Of a stretch of DNA of 64,000 nt, positions 36,282-44,977 are shown in pieces. Numbering within the stretch: the stretch's first letter is position 1; the number at the start of each line of letters is the position of its first letter. The stretch covers positions 15,419 to 79,418 of the forward strand of contig JBJEJI010000010.1 of assembly GCA_051877895.1 (NCBI GenBank). Reading direction: 5' to 3'. This DNA comes from UBA3775 sp051877895. Lineage in GTDB: Bacteria; Bacillota; Clostridia; Lachnospirales; Lachnospiraceae. The notes under the pieces are model-generated. The model was not told where the DNA came from. It saw only the letters and a program-made list of their open reading frames with translations, and ran no database searches. Made by a program: the position numbers and the translations under genes.

Positions 36282-37796
36282 TTACTTATATTTTTTTGCA
36301 AGCTCCGTCAGCCTGTCCTTAGTGTTCAATTCAGGATTATCAATAACCCTGTCCAAGAGCAGATTTAACACTCTGCCCATTTCCGGCCCGGGAGCAATTC
36401 CAAGCCCAGACAAATCCCTGCCATTTACAGCAAGACTTTTAAGACTTACACACTGCTGTTTCTCGTGAATTTCACTACACAGCTTTTTCATCCGTTCAAT
36501 CTGTTCCAGGCTCCTGTCAAGACAATACGGTGCCTGAGCAAAGGCGTCAGCATACTGTACCGGAATCAGCAGGCGAAGTGCATCCACGCCGATTTTTCCT
36601 GCCAGCCTTCTGGCATCCGGACTGCCCGGTTCCCATTTATGACGGAAACGGTCATCATGGTGCAGAATCAACACCTTTACCATTGCTATGGTCTCATTAT
36701 CATATTTCAGCCTGTGCAAAATTCCGGCTGCCATTTCAGATGAAAGCTTCTGATGTCCGTAAAAATGTGCTTTCCCGTCTTTAAAGCTCTTAGTGGATGG
36801 CTTACCAACATCATGTAAAAGCATGGTGAGACAGAGAATCTGCTTTTCCTTTTGGGAAAATTCCTCCAATACATATTCTCCCGGATAAATTTTTTTCAGA
36901 ATTTCTGAAGAAGACTCAGTAAGAGGCAGGGTCACTTTTCTGTCAATCTTCCCGCCAATCTTCCCGTTGCTCTTTCCGTCGTCCTTTCCGTAGTCTTTCT
37001 CGTCACAATGCATTCCCGCAAGTCGCTGGATTGCTTTGATACTAACGATGGTATGGTCTGCAACGTTATATATATGATGGTCATTTTCCTGACCGGTTTT
37101 CGTCATTACATTCCACTCCGGAAAAACCACATCGGTAATTCCGGCTTCAACAGCCAGCTGTATTTTCTCAGGGTAAGGTCCCATTATCATTTTCTGAAGC
37201 TCAACCCTGATTCTTTCCGCACTGATATCCGCAAGATTTTTTGTGAATACGCGCATTGCAGCAAATGTTTCCTCTTCCACATCAAATCCAAGCTCAGCTG
37301 CGAAACGTACAGCTCTCATGATTCTCAGAGCATCTTCCTTAAAACGCTCCATTGGGTTACCCACTGCTCTGATAATCCCATTACTTAAATCATCTGTGCC
37401 GCCAAAAAGATCCACAAGGCCTGCCCTGTCATTGTATGCCATGGCATTAATTGTAAAATCTCTTCTTAGCAGATCATCACCAAGATTTCTTGTAAAAGTA
37501 ACCTCACTTGGATGTCTGTGGTCTTCATATTTTCCATCAACACGGTATGTAGTAACCTCAAAGCCCTCTTTGTCAATAAGAACAGTTACCGTGCCATGTT
37601 CAATGCCCGTGTCCACGGTTCTTCTAAACAGCTTCTTTACCTCTTCCGGCGAAGCATTAGTGGTAATGTCCCAGTCCTTGGGAACTCTGCCCAGAATACT
37701 GTCCCTGACACATCCGCCGACGGCATATCCCTCAAAGCCCGCCGTCTCCAACACGTCGATTATAAAACTTACTTTTTCAGGCATATTAATTTTCAC
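36282..37796 (-). CDS. cca: CCA tRNA nucleotidyltransferase
   Basis: 504 residues. Adds or repairs the 3' CCA of tRNA. N-terminal polymerase: VGGCVRDSILGR, DWDITTNA, GTVTVLID, RRDFTINAMAY; neck domain with RIRVELQKM. The HD domain (LLHDVGKP) gives the longer form found in Clostridia. An odd Asp/Gly/Lys-rich insertion (DYGKDDGKSNGKIGGKIDRK, near residue 280) is low complexity. The GTG at 37796 follows AGGAGG six bases upstream; an ATG at 37784 is an alternative. Confidence 0.92.
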   Translation of the reverse strand: MKINMPEKVSFIIDVLETAGFEGYAVGGCVRDSILGRVPKDWDITTNASPEEVKKLFRRTVDTGIEHGTVTVLIDKEGFEVTTYRVDGKYEDHRHPSEVTFTRNLGDDLLRRDFTINAMAYNDRAGLVDLFGGTDDLSNGIIRAVGNPMERFKEDALRIMRAVRFAAELGFDVEEETFAAMRVFTKNLADISAERIRVELQKMIMGPYPEKIQLAVEAGITDVVFPEWNVMTKTGQENDHHIYNVADHTIVSIKAIQRLAGMHCDEKDYGKDDGKSNGKIGGKIDRKVTLPLTESSSEILKKIYPGEYVLEEFSQKEKQILCLTMLLHDVGKPSTKSFKDGKAHFYGHQKLSSEMAAGILHRLKYDNETIAMVKVLILHHDDRFRHKWEPGSPDARRLAGKIGVDALRLLIPVQYADAFAQAPYCLDRSLEQIERMKKLCSEIHEKQQCVSLKSLAVNGRDLSGLGIAPGPEMGRVLNLLLDRVIDNPELNTKDRLTELAKKYK

Positions 37797-37825
37797 GGCG
37801 GACCTCCTTAAAATCACTAATAAAA

Positions 37826-37854
37826 ACAATACTATTTCTTTGGTTTCTTGTCAA
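37826..37854 (-). promoter_or_regulatory. cca promoter
   Basis: Minus strand TTGACA (37849-37854), 17-base spacer, TATTGT (37826-37831). Confidence 0.6.
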
Positions 37855-37976
37855 GAGAAGAAACTTTTCCCCGCTCCCGGTTACTGTCAAAGAATCGTTG
37901 GCCACTTTTTTCATACGATTTACCATAGCATGCCATTGGCAAAAATCATTGTAGGCAGGAAAATAGAAAAACAAAT

Positions 37977-38006
37977 GGAAGAGGCACGAAACCTCTTCCG
38001 TTTTTT
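37977..38006. terminator. Terminator after the MacB-like ABC operon
   Basis: Stem GGAAGAGG/CCTCTTCC (37977-37984, 37992-37999). Six T follow on the + strand and ATTTGTTTTT on the minus strand. It lies 77 bases beyond the stop of the ABC gene. Confidence 0.6.
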
Positions 38007-38075
38007 AAAAAAACTTATTGTAAAATTTGTACAGGGAGAATAATAAAGAGAGATTTCCTGCGGCATCTTTTGATT

Positions 38076-40448
38076 CTATGATTTACCTCTTATCAGCTGG
38101 ACAGGCTTTTTATCGCTCATTACCCAAATCGGCATGATAACCGTGAATATGGTCAGTGCAATCAAAAGCAACACTATAAGACCTTCTGACCATAAATTAT
38201 AATGTATAATATTGCTGAGATATCCATAGTGTTCCCTGAAATTACTGTTATATCTTCCAAAAAACACAAGGTTGATACCGGATGAGACAAACCATGTGAT
38301 TCCAGCCAGAATGCCCGCCTCCGTCAGCCATATTTTCATCAGATCCACATTGGAAATGCCCATGGCCTTCAGAATGCCGATTTTAATATGATTATCCTTG
38401 ACATTAAAGGAGAAAAATATAATCAGCAACAAAATCAGCAGAATCCCGACCACGCAAAGCAGAATTTCATAAATCCATTTAGTTTGACAAAAGGTTTCAT
38501 TCTGAAAATACAGAAGCTCCATGTCTTCCATGTCAAGCGTTATACTTTCATTAAGCAGATAATTGTAAATGTCCTTATCATTTCTTGTCTTGTCATTTAA
38601 AACAACCTCGTAGGAATCCGCGTAATAATCCCGGGCAAAATCCTGCTTTATCTTGTTGAAAATGTCGTCGGAAACAATAATGTCCGCCACATCTACGCTG
38701 ACAATACCTACAACCTTAATGTCAGGCAAGTAATCATACAGGCTTAAATAACCACTAAAGGTATCCTTCTGCTTAGGATTGTGAATATCCATAAAACCGA
38801 TATAATCCTCATATATTTCATCTACGGATTCTAAATACAGATTTGCGGTGGCATACCATTCGGAAACCAGTACTTCCGAATTGTTCTCCGGCATTCTTCC
38901 GCTGATTAATTCATAGGAGTCTTCCTCAAGATCGCTCATGGAATACATGGGAATAATGCGTTCCATTTCCTCCTCTATACTGAAATTATCACCAAGGTTG
39001 GAAAAAGGCAGATACATATACCTGCATTCCGACAAATACTGCGGAAACTCATCGGACACCAAAAGTCTTGTACCGTCCGAATACAACGGATCATATGACT
39101 CCTCAAAGAAGAGCGACTGATTTTCGCGTTCGCCGATTCCAAGGGATACAATGCCTGTAATCTTCATTTCCAGCCCGTTTACCATAATGCTCATGCCGAT
39201 GCAGTCTTCAGGCATGTTAAAGTAAAAGGCAAGATAATCGGTAATCACTATCTCGTTTTTTTGCTTTGGCAGCTCGCCGGTGAATTCATAATCCTGATCA
39301 GGCACTCCGCCCACCACAGCTTTGCAGTTAAGCGGGTCTTCGCTTTTTTCCGTACCGACAGAAAGATTCTCAATAACGGCGTGACAATTTTCCTCTCCGA
39401 ACTGCTGACACAGTTTTTCCTGAAGCTGCTTTCTGTTCTTAATATCCACTTCATCTTCAAATTCAAACGGTGCCTGATATATCAGAGTTTCATGACAGTA
39501 CAAAAACTGAGAATTATTCTTTACAAGATAGTCCGAAGCGGCCTTACCCACATCATTGCAAAGGAAAGTAGTGCACACCTTTCCCCCGCACACGATGATA
39601 ACCAGCACCAATAGAGAAAAGAACAGCTTCAGCTTTTTAACCTGCAGATTATTTTCCGCAAGGTGCAGTATGCTCGCTAAAGGCATTCTCTTAGTATGCA
39701 CGTCTTCTCTTTTCAAAAATAATTCACCGCGTTTGACTTCTTCGGAGACATTCTTTTTGTCCTCCGCAATCTCCCCGTCCTTCATGAAAATTATCCGATC
39801 TGCATACTGTTCCGCAGCTTCGACGTCGTGCGTCACCACAACCACAAGGCATTTTTCCGAATATTTTTTCAGTAGTTCCATAATCACTCTGCCGTTTTCG
39901 CTGTCCAGATTTCCCGTCGGCTCGTCAGCAAGAAGCAATTTAGGTTCCTTTACAATTACCCTGGCAATTGCAACCCTCTGCTGCTGACCGCCTGACAGCT
40001 CCTTTATGTACCGGTCGCGCACATCCTCCAGCTCGACAAACTGAAGCACCTCCAAAATGCGTCGATTAATCTCTTCCTTGTCTTTTTCCTTCCAATCCTG
40101 AATGTCAAGCGCAACCCGGATATTATCCTCCACCGTCCATTCGGGAATCAGGTTATACTCCTGAAAAACAACTCCCAAATGCATATTTCGAAACTTATCC
40201 AACTGTTTCCCTTTTAAATCCGTCAGGCAGATTTCAGAGCCGTTTTCATCAGACAGGTATACCTTTCCTTCCGTCGGCGTATCCAGAGTGCCAAGACAGT
40301 TTAAAAGCGTCGTCTTTCCGCATCCACTCTTTCCCACTATGCAAACCAAACCGGTATCATCCAGAGTCAAATCAATTCCATTCAACGCTTTAACAAACCT
40401 TTTTTTTGAAGACTGGTATATTTTAATTAAGCCTTCTAACCGTATCAT
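38076..40448 (-). CDS. MacB-like ABC transporter: ATPase fused to FtsX-type permease
   Basis: 790 residues. Residues 1-225 are the ATPase: Walker A GKSGCGKTT, Q-loop VVFQEYN, signature LSGGQQQRVAIARV, Walker B LLLADEPTGNLD, VVTHD. A linker leads to a first membrane helix (about 278-298), a ~370-residue extracytoplasmic domain, and three C-terminal helices (about 655-780). That is a half-transporter with MacB/FtsX topology, acting as a homodimer that couples cytoplasmic ATP use to motion outside the membrane. Third gene of the operon behind the predicted cyclic-di-GMP riboswitch. No TolC-like partner is expected in this cell type. Substrate unknown; the two upstream orphan proteins are candidates. 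Confidence 0.85.
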   Translation of the reverse strand: MIRLEGLIKIYQSSKKRFVKALNGIDLTLDDTGLVCIVGKSGCGKTTLLNCLGTLDTPTEGKVYLSDENGSEICLTDLKGKQLDKFRNMHLGVVFQEYNLIPEWTVEDNIRVALDIQDWKEKDKEEINRRILEVLQFVELEDVRDRYIKELSGGQQQRVAIARVIVKEPKLLLADEPTGNLDSENGRVIMELLKKYSEKCLVVVVTHDVEAAEQYADRIIFMKDGEIAEDKKNVSEEVKRGELFLKREDVHTKRMPLASILHLAENNLQVKKLKLFFSLLVLVIIVCGGKVCTTFLCNDVGKAASDYLVKNNSQFLYCHETLIYQAPFEFEDEVDIKNRKQLQEKLCQQFGEENCHAVIENLSVGTEKSEDPLNCKAVVGGVPDQDYEFTGELPKQKNEIVITDYLAFYFNMPEDCIGMSIMVNGLEMKITGIVSLGIGERENQSLFFEESYDPLYSDGTRLLVSDEFPQYLSECRYMYLPFSNLGDNFSIEEEMERIIPMYSMSDLEEDSYELISGRMPENNSEVLVSEWYATANLYLESVDEIYEDYIGFMDIHNPKQKDTFSGYLSLYDYLPDIKVVGIVSVDVADIIVSDDIFNKIKQDFARDYYADSYEVVLNDKTRNDKDIYNYLLNESITLDMEDMELLYFQNETFCQTKWIYEILLCVVGILLILLLIIFFSFNVKDNHIKIGILKAMGISNVDLMKIWLTEAGILAGITWFVSSGINLVFFGRYNSNFREHYGYLSNIIHYNLWSEGLIVLLLIALTIFTVIMPIWVMSDKKPVQLIRGKS

Positions 40449-40468
40449 GCTTTTCTCCTTAATGATTT

Positions 40469-41065
40469 CTATTCATTCACGAAGTATATATCAAAATCGT
40501 CAAAAATTAGTTCGCATATATTCATTCCGACTTCTGATTCCGTATAGCTGCCGTGGTGTGCATACAAAGCATCATCAACCCGGAAGAAACCGATGGACAA
40601 CTCATCAGCATTTATATGCTCAGAACCGTAACCTTCCAGTTCAGAAAGATAATCCAACCTGTTTTTTCCTAGATATGTAAAGTTATATCTGGAATCGCTG
40701 TTTATAAAATTAGTTATGAGCTTGTAATCCTCATCAGTAAGGCCCACGTTTCCGTCTAAATCGTTAACAACTACATAGACCTTCTGATAGCCGTCGCGAA
40801 TCTTTAAAATTTCATCCGTAACCTCCGTTTCAAAGCGTACAGGAACCTCAAAATCACAGCCGGGCCATTCTCCGTACCAGATAATGTCAGTAGGTATTTT
40901 TTCACGGACAAGATATGCTTCATATTCACCCGATGCCCAACCTTCTTCCCTATATTTCCCGTTAGGGTCCTCAGGAATTTCACTTTCTTTATAAATCTTA
41001 ACTCCCACCAAGACCAACACTCCTACTACAATTACACATAGAAGAATACATATAATTTTTTTCAT
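40469..41065 (-). CDS. Membrane-anchored extracytoplasmic protein, function unknown
   Basis: 198 residues, not recognised. One N-terminal signal anchor (about 5-26, ICILLCVIVVGVLVLVGVKI), then an acidic extracytoplasmic domain rich in Asp, Glu and Tyr with few cysteines. No lipobox in the expected position. The ATG at 41065 follows GGGGAG. It lies 11 bases behind the secreted protein gene and 20 bases ahead of the ABC gene, so it is co-transcribed. Possible roles: an accessory subunit of the ABC machine or an immunity-like partner; neither is shown by sequence. Confidence 0.7.
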   Translation of the reverse strand: MKKIICILLCVIVVGVLVLVGVKIYKESEIPEDPNGKYREEGWASGEYEAYLVREKIPTDIIWYGEWPGCDFEVPVRFETEVTDEILKIRDGYQKVYVVVNDLDGNVGLTDEDYKLITNFINSDSRYNFTYLGKNRLDYLSELEGYGSEHINADELSIGFFRVDDALYAHHGSYTESEVGMNICELIFDDFDIYFVNE

Positions 41066-41076
41066 AACGCTCCCCA

Positions 41077-42003
41077 TTAGAAATTTATTACCGCTGATCT
41101 CGATCCGGAAAAGCCCTTTATTTCAGTTGGCCAAGTCTTGCTGTCACAAACCGTAAATGTTCCGCTTACATACATATTTCTTGATATATTTAATGAGCTT
41201 TTCACAGCTCTGTATTCCAATCCATTGTATACCGAAGTATTGCCAAAGATTTTTTTTCTTCTGTCAGATGAGCAATACCCAATGCCATTATATTTTTTAT
41301 AGTCATATCTTGTCTTGTAAAGTCCCGTACTTTGGTTGCTGTAATCATGACCATTGACAAATTCATCGGTAATGTTCAATTTTAATCCTGAGGTAAAATT
41401 TACGCCTTCCGTGCTGATAGTCAACCCAAAACTATGCGTTTCCCAGCCGCTAGTATCTTCAACATAATTGGGACTCCAGTTTGACAAATAACCATAGCTA
41501 GTATTTGGAGATGTGATTTGTATGTAATTATATAAATCCTCTGAACCCACATAATAAGTGGATGTGGAACCTGCACCCCATACTTTTGCGTCACTCATAC
41601 TGAAATCGGATGCAATATACTGTTGTAAAGAAATAGAAGATCGTGGTTTCATAGTTATGCCAATTGAGACGGCATCACCCCAAGTTTTTCCGTAATCGGT
41701 GTTGCCAAACACAGTGCCACTATTGGATTTAGCTGACTGACTGGTAATAACAGAAAAACATATGCTTCCAATTTTTGTGCCCTTTGGAATACAATCTGCC
41801 ACATAAGATGACGAGCTAATTTTACACTTGTCAAAGTAATAATTTGATGTGGCCTTTACAGTGATTTCCTGATTCTCGTACCTCTGTAATTCCTTATACT
41901 CTACACTTGCTGCACTTGCTTTGATTTCTCCCAATGGCAGGACACACAGCAATGTAATTACTGTTATAATAACGGCAACCGAACGTTTTAAAATATTTTT
42001 CAC
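41077..42003 (-). CDS. Secreted protein of unknown family, first gene of the riboswitch-controlled operon
   Basis: 308 residues, no family recognised. Sec signal peptide of about 32 residues ending KASA/A, then a Ser/Thr/Tyr-rich, probably beta-rich domain with five or so cysteines (FDKC, VADC, GSIC, GIGYC, TVC) and no repeats or anchors. The start is GTG at 42003, because AAGGAGG lies eight bases upstream and the signal peptide then has normal length; an ATG at 42078 would add an unlikely 25-residue N-terminus. Followed by the anchored protein and MacB-like transporter. Adhesin, bacteriocin-like or matrix protein roles are possible but speculative. Confidence 0.7.
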   Translation of the reverse strand: MKNILKRSVAVIITVITLLCVLPLGEIKASAASVEYKELQRYENQEITVKATSNYYFDKCKISSSSYVADCIPKGTKIGSICFSVITSQSAKSNSGTVFGNTDYGKTWGDAVSIGITMKPRSSISLQQYIASDFSMSDAKVWGAGSTSTYYVGSEDLYNYIQITSPNTSYGYLSNWSPNYVEDTSGWETHSFGLTISTEGVNFTSGLKLNITDEFVNGHDYSNQSTGLYKTRYDYKKYNGIGYCSSDRRKKIFGNTSVYNGLEYRAVKSSLNISRNMYVSGTFTVCDSKTWPTEIKGFSGSRSAVINF

Positions 42004-42140
42004 TCCTAATTCCTCCTTATAAGTAACTATTTTCACCCATGAGAAAAAGTGATATATTTTACTTAGGTACTTTTTCATAGGTGCCTATCCTTTTGGGGCC
42101 TCTGGCGGTTTTTGCGTACTTTGCTGGAGTCCTAAACAGC

Positions 42141-42265
42141 AAAAAGGCTGCAATGATTCCTCACTGCAGCCGAACTATCATAGCATTAAAAAACTTTGTT
42201 ATTATACCGTAGACCCCAAGCTTTGCGTCCTTATATTTCTATAAGTTTGCCAATTCAATATTATT
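42141..42265 (-). promoter_or_regulatory. Predicted GEMM-I cyclic-di-GMP riboswitch with terminator
   Basis: Minus strand, from about 42265 down to 42165. Hallmarks in order: GGCAAAC, a hairpin CTTATA-GAAA-TATAAG with GAAA tetraloop, GGACGCAAAGC, then GGGGTCTA. A hairpin follows, then GCTATGATAG and CGGCTGC. This is the RF01051-type c-di-GMP-I pattern, including the tetraloop and its receptor-like strand. The last segment also begins a terminator: GGCTGCA (42165-42171) pairs with TGCAGCC (42146-42152), followed by TTTTT. So ligand-bound aptamer and terminator compete, predicting c-di-GMP turns the operon on. Promoter TTGAAA-16-TATGAT lies immediately upstream. Confidence 0.78.
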
Positions 42266-42271
42266 TTTCAA

Positions 42272-42299
42272 ATCATAACACATTTTTTGCTTATTTCAA
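42272..42299 (-). promoter_or_regulatory. Promoter of the riboswitch operon
   Basis: Minus strand TTGAAA (42294-42299), 16-base spacer, TATGAT (42272-42277) preceded by TGT (extended -10). The start site would fall at the 5' edge of the aptamer. Confidence 0.65.
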
Positions 42300-42389
42300 C
42301 CATATATTTCAAAAATCATTTTAGATTTTTTATATGCATGCCCTAACAAACAAGGAACTCATTGCTGCGACCGCACTTTGGGGAACAAA

Positions 42390-42446
42390 AAAGAAACGAG
42401 CAAGCCGCACAAGTAATAGCTGTACGGTCAGAAGCTCATTTCTTTT
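42390..42446 (-). terminator. glgP terminator
   Basis: Minus-strand stem AAAGAAATGAGC/GCTCGTTTCTTT with an inner CCGTAC/GTGCGG helix, then TTTTTT. It lies 39 bases beyond the glgP stop and separates glgP from the riboswitch operon. Confidence 0.78.
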
Positions 42447-42484
42447 AAGCCTTATTTTAAATGTATTCCGGATACCAACCCCTG

Positions 42485-44941
42485 TTATTCGTTGTCAAGA
42501 CTTACCTTAATCTTTGCAAGATGCCAGATATCTCTTACATACTCTTCAATGGTTCTGTCGGAAGTGAACTTACCAACATGAGCTACCTGAGCCATAGCCT
42601 TCTTTGCCCAGCCTTCTTCATCTCTGTAAGCTTCTTCTACACGCTTCTGTGCTTCTGCATAGGAACGGAAATCCTTAAGAATAAAGTACTGGTCAGCACG
42701 GTCATAAGTTCCATCAAGAAGAGAAGTGTAGATTTCTCTAAAGAGTTCTGTATCATCAGGAGAATAGAAACCGTTAATCATCTGAGTCATTACCTGACGG
42801 ATATCGCTGTCAGTATTGTAGATTTCTCTTGGATGATATCCACCATTATTCTCATAGTTGATAACTTCATCAGAAGAAAGACCGAAAATAAACGCATTCT
42901 CTGCTCCTACTTCTTCTACAATTTCAACGTTAGCGCCATCCATTGTACCAAGTGTTACAGCACCATTAAGCATAAACTTCATGTTACCTGTACCGGAAGC
43001 TTCTTTGGATGCAGTAGAAATCTGCTCGGAAACATCTGCAGCGGCGAAAATCCACTCTGCATTGGATACGCGGTAATTCTCAATGAAAACAACTTTTATC
43101 TTTCCATCGATGGACTTATCGTTATTAACTACATCTGCAACACTGTTAATCAGCTTAATAATAAGCTTTGCACGACGATAACCTGCACTTGCCTTTGCAC
43201 CGAAAATGAATGTTCTTGGATAGAAATCCATATCAGGATTAGCCTTAAGCTGGTTGTAAAGGTACATAACATGCATAATATTTAACAGCTGACGCTTATA
43301 CTCATGAAGTCTCTTAACCTGAACATCGAAAATGGAACGAGGATTAACTTCAATTCCGTTATGCTCTTTAATGTACTCAGCAAGACGAAGCTTGTTCTGA
43401 TATTTGATGTTCATGAATTCCTTCTGGCACTTCTTGTCATCAATATATACAGCAAGTTCTTTCATATGGTCGAGATTTGTAATCCATTCGTCACCAATCT
43501 TGGATGTAACCCAATTAGCAAGAAGCGGATTGCCGTGAAGAAGGAAACGTCTCTGGGTAATACCGTTTGTTTTGTTATTGAATTTTTCCGGCCAGAGCTG
43601 ATAAAAATCCTTTAACTGCTCGTTCTTAAGAATCTCTGTGTGAAGCTGTGCAACACCATTTACAGAGAAGCCTGCTACGATAGCAAGATTTGCCATCTTA
43701 ACCTGTCCATCCATAATGATTGCCATTTTTTCAATCTTGGAATAATCATTTGGATATTTATTCTGAAGGAGAATAATAAAACGACGGTTAATCTCTTCAA
43801 CAATCTGATAAATACGTGGAAGGAGTCTGGAGAACAGCTCAAGCGGCCATTTTTCCAAAGCTTCTGCCATGATAGTATGGTTAGTGTAAGCACAACACTT
43901 GCTGGTTACATCCCATGCCTCATCCCATGTCAGATAGTAATCATCCATTAAGATTCTCATAAGTTCAGGTACTGTAACAGTCGGATGTGTATCATTTAAC
44001 TGGAATACTACCTTCTCATGAAGCTTACGGATATCATCATGCTTTTCCATATATTTTGCAACTGCACGCTGAACGCTTGCAGAAACGAAGAAATACTGCT
44101 GCTTTAATCTCAGCTCTTTACCGGCATAGTGGTTATCATTAGGATAAAGAACCTCAGTAATGGTCTGTGCAAGGTTCTGCTGCTCTACAGCCTTGTGATA
44201 TTCACCCTTATCAAACTCAGCAAGGTTGAAGTCCACAATTGCCTCTGCATCCCAGATTCTGAGAGTATTAACAACATTGTTGCCATAGCCTACTACAGGA
44301 TAGTCATAAGGAATGGCACGTACAGACTGATAATTTTCCTGAATGAAATGCTCTCTTCCCTTTTCATCCTTTGCATAACGTACATAGCCGCCAAATTTTA
44401 CTTCACAGGCATATTCAGAACGCTTGATTTCAAACGGATTTCCATCTCTCAACCAGTCATCCGGCTTCTCAATCTGGAAACCATTTTCAATTGCCTGCTT
44501 AAACATACCGTATTTATAACGAACACCGCATCCATATGCAGGATATCCCAGAGTTGCAAGGGAATCAAGGAAGCATGCTGCAAGTCTTCCGAGACCACCG
44601 TTACCAAGTGCCGGATCAGGTTCCTGCTCCTCAATATTCTCAAGATCTATGCCCATTTCATCAAGGGCACTCTTGATATCCTTGTTTGCTTTCAGGTTAA
44701 TAATGTTATTACCTAAAGCTCTACCCATTAAGAATTCCATAGAGAGATAGTAAACAGTTTTTGCATCCTGTTCTTCTATTTCCTTCTGTGTAGCGAACCA
44801 GCTGTCAACGATATAATCCTTAACCGCATATGCTACAGCCTGATAAATCTGCTGCTGTGAAGCATCCTCTACGGTTCTGCGATAGAACGTTTTCAGGTAG
44901 TCCTGGACATTCTTCTTGAATTCCTTCTTGTTAATCTGCAT
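42485..44941 (-). CDS. glgP: Glycogen/starch phosphorylase
   Basis: 818 residues, standard length. Releases glucose-1-phosphate from alpha-1,4-glucan using PLP. The PLP-lysine region KEASGTGNMKFMLNGAVTLGTMDGANVEI (read in parts), the N-terminal SMEFLMGRALGNN and the EQEPDPALGNGGLGRLAACFLDS type segment are visible. The ATG at 44941 follows GGAGG. It follows ileS by 36 bases, so read-through from ileS is possible. Confidence 0.95.
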   Translation of the reverse strand: MQINKKEFKKNVQDYLKTFYRRTVEDASQQQIYQAVAYAVKDYIVDSWFATQKEIEEQDAKTVYYLSMEFLMGRALGNNIINLKANKDIKSALDEMGIDLENIEEQEPDPALGNGGLGRLAACFLDSLATLGYPAYGCGVRYKYGMFKQAIENGFQIEKPDDWLRDGNPFEIKRSEYACEVKFGGYVRYAKDEKGREHFIQENYQSVRAIPYDYPVVGYGNNVVNTLRIWDAEAIVDFNLAEFDKGEYHKAVEQQNLAQTITEVLYPNDNHYAGKELRLKQQYFFVSASVQRAVAKYMEKHDDIRKLHEKVVFQLNDTHPTVTVPELMRILMDDYYLTWDEAWDVTSKCCAYTNHTIMAEALEKWPLELFSRLLPRIYQIVEEINRRFIILLQNKYPNDYSKIEKMAIIMDGQVKMANLAIVAGFSVNGVAQLHTEILKNEQLKDFYQLWPEKFNNKTNGITQRRFLLHGNPLLANWVTSKIGDEWITNLDHMKELAVYIDDKKCQKEFMNIKYQNKLRLAEYIKEHNGIEVNPRSIFDVQVKRLHEYKRQLLNIMHVMYLYNQLKANPDMDFYPRTFIFGAKASAGYRRAKLIIKLINSVADVVNNDKSIDGKIKVVFIENYRVSNAEWIFAAADVSEQISTASKEASGTGNMKFMLNGAVTLGTMDGANVEIVEEVGAENAFIFGLSSDEVINYENNGGYHPREIYNTDSDIRQVMTQMINGFYSPDDTELFREIYTSLLDGTYDRADQYFILKDFRSYAEAQKRVEEAYRDEEGWAKKAMAQVAHVGKFTSDRTIEEYVRDIWHLAKIKVSLDNE

Positions 44942-44977
44942 CTCTTTTTCCTCCATTTCAAAGCGGTTTTCTGTCAA

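Noticed and set aside
37243..38043. 266-residue + strand frame
   Set aside because: Mostly antisense to cca; no motif or start context.
42461..43285. 274-residue + strand frame
   Set aside because: Antisense to glgP, low-complexity hydrophobic translation, no support.
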